NCBI GenBank assembly: GCA_903829855.1
Contig: CAIKRN010000138.1
Location: forward strand, 1 to 5,681
DNA length: 5,681 nt
Direction: 5' to 3'
Source: an uncultured Opitutia bacterium
GTDB taxonomy: Bacteria; Verrucomicrobiota; Verrucomicrobiia; Opitutales; UBA953
The notes under the pieces: model-generated
What the model was told of the DNA's origin: nothing
What the model saw: only the letters and a program-made list of their open reading frames with translations
The model's database searches: none
In this document: positions 1 through 5,087 of the stretch, piece by piece
How the letters are laid out: every line of letters begins with the position of its first letter
Position numbering within the stretch: the stretch's first letter is position 1
Translations under genes and position numbers: made by a program

Positions 1-240
1 AAAAGCTCCTGCGACGAGTTGCAACGTGAGCGGGAAGATCACTGCGAAAGCAATCAGGGCCGCACCAAGGCTAATGCCGGCATCAATCGTTGAGCTATTC
101 CTAGGAGCCGCGGTATCCGGCATCTGGCGCCAGCACTTTAGGGCGAAGATACCTCCGAATCCTAAGCTGAAGTTGGCGATGATGCAGGCCCAGTCCCACG
201 GACCGAAGTCCTTGAAAGTCTGGGCGAGCTCGGAAGGCAT
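1..240 (-). CDS. Partial hypothetical membrane protein (N-terminal 80 residues)
   Basis: An open minus-strand frame begins with ATG at 240-238 and runs off the left edge without a stop, giving 80 residues that start MPSELAQTFKDFGPWDW. Two hydrophobic stretches, about residues 17-35 and 55-78, look like transmembrane helices. They are joined by a polar linker with a KCWRQMPD segment. The ATG lies one codon (GCG) after the TAA of the dihydroorotase homologue and in the same frame, so translation may restart after that stop. No Shine-Dalgarno sequence is visible. I do not recognise the family. The position suggests it is the third gene of the pyrB-pyrC' transcript; any link to pyrimidine metabolism is only inferred from context. 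Codons such as CTA, AGG, TCA and ATT make it less GC-biased than its neighbours. A plus-strand frame at 26-247 overlaps it but has no comparable protein character. Confidence 0.6.
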   Translation of the reverse strand, partial: MPSELAQTFKDFGPWDWACIIANFSLGFGGIFALKCWRQMPDTAAPRNSSTIDAGISLGAALIAFAVIFPLTLQLVAGAF

Positions 241-243
241 CGC

Positions 244-1539
244 TTAGGCGCCGTGAACTTGGCGGGCACCAACGAACGTCGCTTGGACTCGGCCCGTGAG
301 GGCGTGGCCGATCAGCGGATTATTCCCTGACTTCGAATGGAGATCCTGGGCGCGAGGCTTCCAGGTGGCCTTCGGGTCGAGTAGTACTAGGTCGGCGGCG
401 GCGCCGGCGCGGAGCGTACCAGCGGCGAGCCCGAGCACCTTGGCGGGACCGCAGGTGAGGCGGGCGAGGAGTAATGCGAGGTCGGCATGTCCGCCGGCGA
501 CGACGGCCGTGTGGGCGGCGGCAAAGGCGGTTTCGAGCGTCGCCGCGCCGAACGGGGCGAGGTCGAACTCACAATCTTTCTCGGTGGCCGTGCACGGTGA
601 GTGGTCGGAGCAGATGGCGTCGATGGTGCCATCGATGAGCGCAGCGATCAGGGCGAGTCGGTCCGCTTCTTCGCGGAGGGGCGGATTCGTCTTTAGGCTG
701 GTCGGATAATTGGCCAGGGAGGCATCGGTCAGTAAGAGGTGCAGCGCGGACACTTCTGAAGTGACGGAGAGTTTCTTGGCCTTGGCGCGACGGACGATTT
801 CCGCCGAGCCGCCAGACGAGAGGTGCTGGAGGTGGATGCGTGCCTTGGTGAGTTCGGCGAGGAGGCAATCGCTGGAGGCCACGATTTCTTCGGCGGCCCG
901 TGGCCAGCCGCGCACCCCGAGGCGAAGGGACCAGGCACCTTCGTGCATCTGGGCGCCTTCGGTCATGCTGCTGTCCTGACAGTGATCAAGGACGACGAGG
1001 TCAAACATCGCGGCGTACTCGAGTGCGCGGCGCATGATCTCATTATTCTGCACGCCCGAGGTGGTGTCAGTGACGGCGACCACGCCGGCCTTCTTCATTG
1101 AGCCGAGCGGGGCGAGGGCCTTGCCTTCGTGTCCTTTGGTGAGGGTTCCCGTGGGCAGGACGCGCACTGAGGCTTCGCGGGAGCAAATCTCGCGGAGGAG
1201 TTGGAGGGTGCCGACGTTATCCGCAGCGGGGAGCGAATCGGGCATCGTCACCAAGGTGGTGAAGCCACCCGCCGCCGCGGCGCGGGTGCCGGTGCGGACG
1301 GTTTCGCGTGCAGAGCGGCCGGGCTCACCGAGGCGGCAGTTGAGGTCGACGAAGCCCGGGGCGACGACGAGTCCTTGGCCATCGATGATGCGGGCCTTGG
1401 CTTGATCAGCGGCGGAGAGTTGGTCGACGATCACGCCATCCAGGGCGTAGATGTCGCCTTTGGCTTCATCGCGTTTGGCCGAAGGGTCGATCACGCGGGC
1501 GCCGCGGATCCAGAGGGGAGAATGATCGGCTGGGTTCAT
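244..1539 (-). CDS. pyrC: Dihydroorotase homologue, probably non-catalytic PyrC'
   Basis: This 431-residue protein has the amidohydrolase layout of type I dihydroorotases, which normally cyclise carbamoyl aspartate to dihydroorotate in cytosolic pyrimidine synthesis. Fold motifs are clear: VVAPGFVDL (58-66), GGFTTLVTMP (91-100), LDHCQD (184-189), HLQHLSS (236-242), TSEVSALHLLLT (260-271), TNPPLR (284-289), SDHSP (311-315) and a C-terminal GRVQATFVG (416-424). The active site is degraded. The usual D-x-H-x-H-x-R-E-P-G reads D65-L-N67-C-R69-L-G71-E-P-G, losing both metal-binding histidines and the substrate arginine. The usual MPN reads MPD101, and the usual SDHAPH loop reads SDHSPC. H186, H239 and D312 remain. 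The start codon overlaps the pyrB stop (ATGA, 1536-1539), so the two are translationally coupled. In known PyrB-PyrC' systems such a homologue is a structural partner of aspartate carbamoyltransferase. Membership of the family is certain; lack of activity is inferred. Confidence 0.93.
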   Translation of the reverse strand: MNPADHSPLWIRGARVIDPSAKRDEAKGDIYALDGVIVDQLSAADQAKARIIDGQGLVVAPGFVDLNCRLGEPGRSARETVRTGTRAAAAGGFTTLVTMPDSLPAADNVGTLQLLREICSREASVRVLPTGTLTKGHEGKALAPLGSMKKAGVVAVTDTTSGVQNNEIMRRALEYAAMFDLVVLDHCQDSSMTEGAQMHEGAWSLRLGVRGWPRAAEEIVASSDCLLAELTKARIHLQHLSSGGSAEIVRRAKAKKLSVTSEVSALHLLLTDASLANYPTSLKTNPPLREEADRLALIAALIDGTIDAICSDHSPCTATEKDCEFDLAPFGAATLETAFAAAHTAVVAGGHADLALLLARLTCGPAKVLGLAAGTLRAGAAADLVLLDPKATWKPRAQDLHSKSGNNPLIGHALTGRVQATFVGARQVHGA

Positions 1540-2477
1540 CGGGCGATGGCTCCGGTGCAGAGGTTGAGAACGGCCATCCGGACGGCCACGCCGTTACGCA
1601 CCTGTTCGAGAATCACCGAGCGGGGTCCGTCGGCGACTTCGCTTTCGACTTCGACGCCGCGGTTAATCGGGCCGGGGTGCATCACGATGGCCTCGGGTTT
1701 GAGCCAGGCCGCGCGTTCGGCGTTGAGGCCGAACTGCGAGGTATATTCGCCGAGCGAAGGGAAGTGGGTGGTCGTCTGGCGCTCGTGCTGGATGCGTAGG
1801 AGCATCACTGCATCGCAGTCCTGCAGGGCTTCCTTTAGGTCATGCACGATGCGGACTTGTGGGAAGGCTTCTTTGAGTGAGGCGGGGACAAGCGTGGCGG
1901 GGCCGGCGAGGGTGACTTCCGCGCCGAGCTTCGAGAGACAGAGGATATTGGAGCGGGCGACGCGGCTGAAGAGGATGTCGCCGAGGATGGTGACCTTCAA
2001 CCCTTGCACCTTGCCGAAGCGCTGGCGGAGCGTGAAGGCATCGAGCAGCGCCTGCGTCGGGTGTTCATGGGCGCCGTCGCCGGCGTTGATGACCGAGATA
2101 TCGAGGACTGAACCCAGGTAGCGGGCCGAGCCGGCGGAGGAGTGGCGCATCACGATGGCGTCGACGCCCATCGCACGGATGTTCATCGCCGTGTCGCGGA
2201 GCGTCTCGCCTTTGACCAGCGAGGAGGCCGTCGTGTTGATCGAGACCACTTCGGCACCGAGTTTCTTGGCCGAGATTTCGAAGGCCGTGCGCGTCCGCGT
2301 GCTCGGTTCGAGGAAAAGGTTTACGACCGTGCGGCCCTTCATCAGGTCGAGGCCCTTGCCCGGCGCGAGCGCGGGCAGGAACTGGTCGGCCTGGGTGAAG
2401 AGGAATTCGATCTCGGCTCGGGATAGCTCCTCGATGCCGGTGAGGTCTTTTTTCGTCCAGGATGCTTGTTGGGCCAT
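1536..2477 (-). CDS. pyrB: Aspartate carbamoyltransferase catalytic chain
   Basis: PyrB joins carbamoyl phosphate and L-aspartate to give N-carbamoyl-L-aspartate, the committed step of de novo pyrimidine synthesis in the cytosol. From the chosen ATG at 2477-2475 it has 313 residues, normal for the family. Visible motifs are the carbamoyl-phosphate site EPSTRTRTAFE (57-67), the mobile-loop lysine in SSLVKGETLRDT (K89), HPTQALLDAF (139-148), SRVARSN (171-177), the aspartate-site RIQHER (228-233) and MHPGPINRGVEV (266-277). The histidine common before SRVARSN is phenylalanine here. The frame extends upstream to ATG 2516, but that start has no ribosome site and adds 13 atypical residues. The 2477 start has GGAAAC about ten bases before it. 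It heads the pyrB-pyrC' pair and likely needs the partner protein for full assembly. No regulatory-chain gene (pyrI) is in the window. Confidence 0.97.
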   Translation of the reverse strand: MAQQASWTKKDLTGIEELSRAEIEFLFTQADQFLPALAPGKGLDLMKGRTVVNLFLEPSTRTRTAFEISAKKLGAEVVSINTTASSLVKGETLRDTAMNIRAMGVDAIVMRHSSAGSARYLGSVLDISVINAGDGAHEHPTQALLDAFTLRQRFGKVQGLKVTILGDILFSRVARSNILCLSKLGAEVTLAGPATLVPASLKEAFPQVRIVHDLKEALQDCDAVMLLRIQHERQTTTHFPSLGEYTSQFGLNAERAAWLKPEAIVMHPGPINRGVEVESEVADGPRSVILEQVRNGVAVRMAVLNLCTGAIAR

Positions 2478-2558
2478 GCGGTTGTTTCCGTTGGCCCCAA
2501 CGAAGGTTAGGACCATTGGGAAAGTGCGGAGGCACGGCCCTTGGTCAAGGGATTAGAG

Positions 2559-2643
2559 AAAAAGGGGGCACGTGGGCATGGGGACACGTGGATAAGGGGG
2601 CCGAGGGCCTGTGGAAGCAAGGGTCCACGTACCGACGTGCCCC
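2559..2643 (-). terminator. Long-stem terminator or attenuator between trpA and pyrB
   Basis: On the minus strand, just after the trpA stop, a perfect 9-bp stem GGGGCACGT/ACGTGCCCC (2643-2635 with 2573-2565) encloses a second 7-bp stem ACGTGGA/TCCACGT (2630-2624 with 2592-2586). The outer stem is followed by CTTTTT (2564-2559). The position and T-tract fit an intrinsic terminator for trpA. The loop is unusually long, and a competing hairpin CACGTG/CACGTG (2590-2585 with 2574-2569) could form just before the T-tract. Read-through control of pyrB is therefore possible but unproven. A TCTAAT hexamer (2557-2552), close to a -10 consensus, follows the T-tract, but no good -35 sits at the right spacing. 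A small dyad CCCTTGGTCAAGGG lies at 2538-2551. Confidence 0.5.
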
Positions 2644-2648
2644 AAGCT

Positions 2649-3440
2649 TTATTTAGCGAGTAGTTCGCGGACCTTGGCCCCGATGGCGGCGGCGGCTTCG
2701 CCCTTCTTGTCCTTGTGGGCGGCCACCACGTTCACGAGGGCGCTACCGACGACCACGCCGTCCGCGACCTTGGCGATGGCCTGGACATGGGCGGCGGTGG
2801 AGACGCCGAAGCCCACGCAGATGGGCAGGGCGGTGTGCTTACGGATCTCCGCCACGGCAGAAGTCAGGTTGGTGGCCAGTTCGGAGCGCTCTCCGGTGAC
2901 GCCTTCGCGGGACACGTAGTAGATGAAGCCGGTGGCGTGCTTGGCGATGAGGCCGATACGGGCCGACGGCGTGGTCGGGGCCACGATAAAGATATTGGCG
3001 AGGCCGTGCAGCTTGCTGGCGGCGATGAGGTCACCGGCCTCTTCTGGTGGGCAATCCAGGACCAGCAGGCCATCGCAACCGGCTTCGCGGACTTTGCGGC
3101 AGTAGTTCTCGACGCCAAACGAGAAGAGTAGGTTGTAATAACAATAGAGCACCATCGGCTTGTCGGTCCCGGCGCGCACGGCACGCAGGATGTCGAGCAA
3201 GCCATCGTAGGTCATGCCGCCTTCAAGGGCACGCTGGGAGGCGAGTTGGTTCGTCAGGCCGTCGGCGAGCGGATCGGAAAAGGGCACGCCGACTTCAAGA
3301 ATATCGGCACCATTCTGGGCGAGGGAGAGCAGGATGGCCTTAGAGGTGGCGACGTCGGGGTCGCCAGCGCAGACGTAGCTAACGAAGGCCGGGCGGCTTT
3401 CGGCTTTGCAGCGGGCGAAGGTCTGGGCGAGGCGATCCAT
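2649..3440 (-). CDS. trpA: Tryptophan synthase alpha chain
   Basis: TrpA cleaves indole-3-glycerol phosphate to glyceraldehyde 3-phosphate and indole, and passes the indole to TrpB through the alpha-beta tunnel. From ATG 3440-3438 the product has 263 residues, against 268 in Salmonella. With this start the catalytic glutamate in ILEVGVPFSDPLADG is E49 and the aspartate is D60, the same numbers as in Salmonella TrpA, which strongly supports the start. Other motifs are FVSYVCAGDPD (19-29), the TrpB-contact loop after PFSDP, GFIYYVSREGVTG (171-183) and the phosphate-binding GFGVS and VVGSALV near residues 210-236. The frame stays open upstream to ATG 3533 and TTG 3554, which would add 31-38 residues not usual in TrpA. 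No trpB or other trp gene is adjacent. It is transcribed towards pyrB, with a probable terminator between. Confidence 0.95.
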   Translation of the reverse strand: MDRLAQTFARCKAESRPAFVSYVCAGDPDVATSKAILLSLAQNGADILEVGVPFSDPLADGLTNQLASQRALEGGMTYDGLLDILRAVRAGTDKPMVLYCYYNLLFSFGVENYCRKVREAGCDGLLVLDCPPEEAGDLIAASKLHGLANIFIVAPTTPSARIGLIAKHATGFIYYVSREGVTGERSELATNLTSAVAEIRKHTALPICVGFGVSTAAHVQAIAKVADGVVVGSALVNVVAAHKDKKGEAAAAIGAKVRELLAK

Positions 3441-3468
3441 CGACTTCAAGCAAGCGGGATTCGGGCCG

Positions 3469-3509
3469 AAGGGCAAGGCGAAGTCGGCCTTCGGCGTCAA
3501 CTTGCCCTT
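3469..3509 (-). promoter_or_regulatory. Nested stem-loop in the trpA leader
   Basis: A perfect 9-bp inverted repeat, AAGGGCAAG (3469-3477) with CTTGCCCTT (3501-3509), encloses a second dyad CGAAG (3479-3483) with CTTCG (3489-3493) around a 5-base loop. It lies 29 bases upstream of the preferred trpA start. No T-tract follows it, so it is not a classical terminator. It could be a leader structure affecting trpA translation. It could also be chance within a GC-biased stretch that is open in the trpA frame. No trp leader peptide with tandem Trp codons is visible. Confidence 0.3.
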
Positions 3510-3525
3510 GGCGATGCGGTCACTG

Positions 3526-3542
3526 GGCCGCATGATGCGGCC
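3526..3542. repeat. Perfect 17-bp palindrome in the trpA/DUF3147 divergent region
   Basis: GGCCGCAT-G-ATGCGGCC is an 8+1+8 perfect inverted repeat whose last base directly precedes the ATG of the plus-strand membrane gene. It lies 85 bases upstream of the preferred trpA start. Its position between divergent genes would suit an operator for a dimeric regulator, or a hairpin hiding the start codon. It also contains the alternative trpA ATG at 3533-3531. The palindrome is directly visible; a function is inferred. Confidence 0.4.
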
Positions 3543-3890
3543 ATGAACCTGCAACTCATCATCAAGTTTGTGCTCTCCGCCACCGTCATCACAGGTGCTT
3601 CCGAACTCGCCAAGCGTAACGTCTCGCTCGGGGCGCTCCTGTGCGCGTTGCCGCTCACCAGCCTGCTGGTCATGATTTGGACCTATGTGGATACCGGCGA
3701 CCAGGCCAAGGTCGTCGCACTCAATTGGTCGATCCTCGCCTACACCATTCCCTCCTTTGTGCTCTTCTTGGCGTTCCCTTATCTCCTTAAGGCTGGGCTG
3801 AACTTCTGGCTTTCGCTCGCGATCGCCTGTGTCGTCACGGCTGCCGTCTATAAACTCTGCCAGCCCCTCCTCGATAAGGCCGGTGCCTAA
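3543..3890 (+). CDS. Small four-helix membrane protein, DUF3147 type
   Basis: This 115-residue protein starts MNLQLIIKFVLSATVITGAS and is mostly hydrophobic, with probable membrane helices near residues 4-20, 30-48, 62-82 and 85-104. Recognisable segments are GASELAKRN (18-26), ALPLTSLLVMIWTYVDTGD (35-53) and YTIPSFVLFLAFPYLLKAG (67-85). From memory these match the DUF3147 family of small inner-membrane proteins, whose function is unknown. The open frame continues upstream to 3246, but that part is antisense to trpA and lacks protein character, so ATG 3543 is chosen. There is no Shine-Dalgarno site; the bases before the ATG are one arm of a perfect palindrome. It is divergent from trpA and followed 49 bases later by a tRNA gene on the same strand. 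Confidence 0.8.
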   Translation: MNLQLIIKFVLSATVITGASELAKRNVSLGALLCALPLTSLLVMIWTYVDTGDQAKVVALNWSILAYTIPSFVLFLAFPYLLKAGLNFWLSLAIACVVTAAVYKLCQPLLDKAGA

Positions 3891-3894
3891 GTTT

Positions 3895-3925
3895 CCCGGG
3901 TTGCCAACCGGGTCCTCACTGGCAA
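3895..3925 (+). other. Two competing hairpins between the DUF3147 gene and the tRNA
   Basis: Just after the stop, CCCGGGTT and AACCGGG (3895-3902 with 3906-3912) can pair with one bulged G. The overlapping TTGCCA (3901-3906) can instead pair with TGGCAA (3920-3925). The two cannot form together. No T-tract follows, so termination is uncertain. A tRNA promoter must lie in or upstream of this stretch, but no convincing -35/-10 pair is visible. Confidence 0.3.
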
Positions 3926-3939
3926 ATTGGTCGCCGTCG

Positions 3940-4020
3940 GCCCAAGTGGTGGAATGGTATACACATCAGACTTAAAATCTGCCGCCGAAAGGCTTACCGG
4001 TTCGAGTCCGGTCTTGGGCA
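3940..4020 (+). tRNA. tRNA-Leu (anticodon UAA)
   Basis: A complete cloverleaf can be folded. The acceptor stem GCCCAAG/CTTGGGC (3940-3946 with 4013-4019) is perfect, with discriminator A at 4020. The D-stem is GTG/CAC with GG in its loop. The anticodon loop CTTAAAA (3971-3977) carries TAA at 3973-3975. The long variable arm GCC-GAAA-GGC (3984-3993) is the class II mark of leucine tRNAs. The T-arm is ACCGG-TTCGAGT-CCGGT (3996-4012). It reads UUA codons and, by wobble, UUG. CCA is not encoded (CGA follows), so the tail must be added by nucleotidyltransferase. The first anticodon-stem pair (3966 T with 3982 C) is a mismatch. Confidence 0.95.
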
Positions 4021-4039
4021 CGACACTCTTTAAAACGAA

Positions 4040-4077
4040 ACAGGCCGCACGGGTGGTGCGGCCTGTCTTCCCGTTTT
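4040..4077 (+). terminator. Intrinsic terminator after tRNA-Leu
   Basis: A perfect 11-bp stem, ACAGGCCGCAC (4040-4050) with GTGCGGCCTGT (4056-4066), closes a 5-base loop 20 bases after the tRNA. It is followed on the plus strand by CTTCCCGTTTT. On the minus strand the same stem is followed by TTCGTTTTAAA, so it could stop transcription in both directions and protect the tRNA from antisense read-through. Confidence 0.8.
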
Positions 4078-4281
4078 CCGGGACAAATAAGTCCAGAGTC
4101 CTAGCTACGGGACTCTGGGGTCGGGTACGGAGAGTTTGAATTCTGATTCCGTTAGTCGCCCTCGCGACTGATGCGTCCTTTATAAGGGAGGCTCTTACCT
4201 GAGTGAAATTGACTGAGGGTGTTGTGCTTGGCTCCAGAGGGGTTGTCAACGGATTCCTCGAAAATGCTCTAGAATGGGACC
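4078..4281. other. Non-coding gap between converging units, with two hairpins
   Basis: No credible gene is present. Two clean hairpins are visible: CCAGAGTCC/GGACTCTGG (4093-4101 with 4110-4118, 8-base loop) and AGTCGC/GCGACT (4154-4159 with 4164-4169, CCTC loop). A minor CCTT/AAGG dyad lies at 4177-4187. A minus-strand TTGACA (4250-4245) resembles a -35 box, but the hexamer 17 bases on (CACAAC) is a poor -10. The stretch is less GC-rich than the genes. It may hold terminators or a small structured RNA; the sequence alone does not decide. Confidence 0.4.
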
Positions 4282-4302
4282 AAAAGGCTGAATGAAGCCC
4301 TT
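4282..4302 (-). terminator. Probable terminator of the YhhQ-family gene
   Basis: On the minus strand, 28 bases after the transporter stop, AAGGGCT (4302-4296) pairs with AGCCTTT (4289-4283) around a 6-base loop, with one G-T wobble. The descending arm ends in TTTT. The stem is short and the T-tract brief, so it is a modest terminator. An AAGGCC repeat and a 4-bp GGCC/GGCC dyad (4307-4321) sit just before it. Confidence 0.45.
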
Positions 4303-4329
4303 ATTTGGCCTTAAATCGGCCTTCTTCCC

Positions 4330-5034
4330 TTAGCGTTTAAGGGAGAAGGGGGTAAAGTTGGTCTCGGTATCAAAGGTGTCGACGCCTTCGGCCTGCTTCA
4401 ATTTGGCGCAGGCCCAATAGGTGAACGGGGTCATGAGCACTTCGACGAGCACTTTGAAGGTCCAGTTCGCGAGCATGACGGCAATCAGCGTCGAACTCGT
4501 CCACAGGCCGGCGAAGGCCAAGGGGTAGAAGATGAGGCTGTCGACACCCTGACCGACGACGGTCGAACTGATGAAGCGTAACCAGAGGTGCCGGCCCTGG
4601 GTGCGGACCTTTAGTTTGGCGAGGACGTAGGAGTTGAGGAAGTCGCCCACGCAGAACGCGATGATCGAGCCGATGGCGATGCGCCAGCCGCCGCCAAAGC
4701 AGAGCTCGAGCGCGGGTTGGAGTTGGGCGCTAAACGGTTCACGCGGGCTGACGGGCATCGAGAGCACGACCCAGGTCATGAGCGTCGCGAAAATCATCGC
4801 ACCAAAGCCAGCCCAGATCACGCGGCGGGCCATCGCATAGCCGTAGACTTCGGTCAGGATATCACCGAAGAGATACGAGAGCGGAAAGAAAATATTACCT
4901 GCCCCGAAATCGGTCGGCCCCAAGAAGGGGAAATTCACCTGGACCACCTTCGCCGGCCCGATGAGGTTCGAGCAGAGTAGCACGGCGACGAACGCGCCGA
5001 GGATTAAATCGTAGTAGCGGAAGCTGCGCGGCAT
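4330..5034 (-). CDS. yhhQ: Queuosine precursor transporter, YhhQ/VUT family (DUF165)
   Basis: This 234-residue integral membrane protein matches the YhhQ family in length and motifs: SNLIGPAK (22-29), FPLSYLFGDILTEVYGY (50-66), GDFLNSYVLAKLKVRTQG (130-147), LRFISSTVVGQGVDSLIF (152-169) and FKVLVEVLMTP (193-203). About six hydrophobic helices are visible, near residues 8-26, 44-62, 72-92, 116-138, 158-180 and 184-208. E. coli YhhQ imports the queuosine precursors preQ0/preQ1 for tRNA modification, so a salvage role is inferred here. No other queuosine gene and no preQ1 riboswitch is seen upstream. ATG 5034 is the first start in the frame and lies 53 bases after the SGNH hydrolase stop on the same strand; no Shine-Dalgarno site is evident. 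A short transcription unit with that hydrolase is possible, without an obvious functional link. Confidence 0.92.
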   Translation of the reverse strand: MPRSFRYYDLILGAFVAVLLCSNLIGPAKVVQVNFPFLGPTDFGAGNIFFPLSYLFGDILTEVYGYAMARRVIWAGFGAMIFATLMTWVVLSMPVSPREPFSAQLQPALELCFGGGWRIAIGSIIAFCVGDFLNSYVLAKLKVRTQGRHLWLRFISSTVVGQGVDSLIFYPLAFAGLWTSSTLIAVMLANWTFKVLVEVLMTPFTYWACAKLKQAEGVDTFDTETNFTPFSLKR

Positions 5035-5087
5035 CGACGCTTAGGGTGGAGGGATTATTCTCTTTTGCCAGCGGTCGGGGCGGAAAA

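Noticed and set aside
569..868. Minus-strand 99-codon and similar out-of-frame readings inside pyrC'
   Set aside because: They overlap a full-length gene with clear motifs, and their Pro/Arg-rich translations are frame shadows.
1201..2121. Plus-strand open frame of 306 codons
   Set aside because: It lies antisense to pyrC' and pyrB, which have unmistakable family motifs. Its translation is rich in Arg/Ser/Ala without motifs, as expected for the reverse of GC-rich genes.
2478..2516. Upstream pyrB start at ATG 2516
   Set aside because: No ribosome site precedes it, and the 13 extra residues are not family-like; ATG 2477 has GGAAAC upstream and gives the usual length.
3246..3542. N-terminal extension of the DUF3147 frame by 99 codons
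   Set aside because: The extension is antisense to trpA and not hydrophobic or family-like; homology-like character begins exactly at ATG 3543.
4093..4125. Possible preQ1 riboswitch: hairpin with TAGCTAC loop beside a queuosine transporter
   Set aside because: The loop resembles the preQ1-I core, but the A-rich tail needed for the pseudoknot is missing, and the hairpin is downstream of, and on the opposite strand to, the transporter.
3887..4249. Minus-strand open frame of 120 codons across the tRNA region
   Set aside because: It is antisense to tRNA-Leu and its terminator; the KTGLEPVSLSAADFKSDVYT part is the typical artefact of translating the reverse of a leucine tRNA. Low-complexity remainder, no family signal.
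5035..5087. Promoter or riboswitch between the SGNH hydrolase and the transporter
   Set aside because: Only 53 bases; an AATAAT is present, but no matching -35 or stable fold was found.
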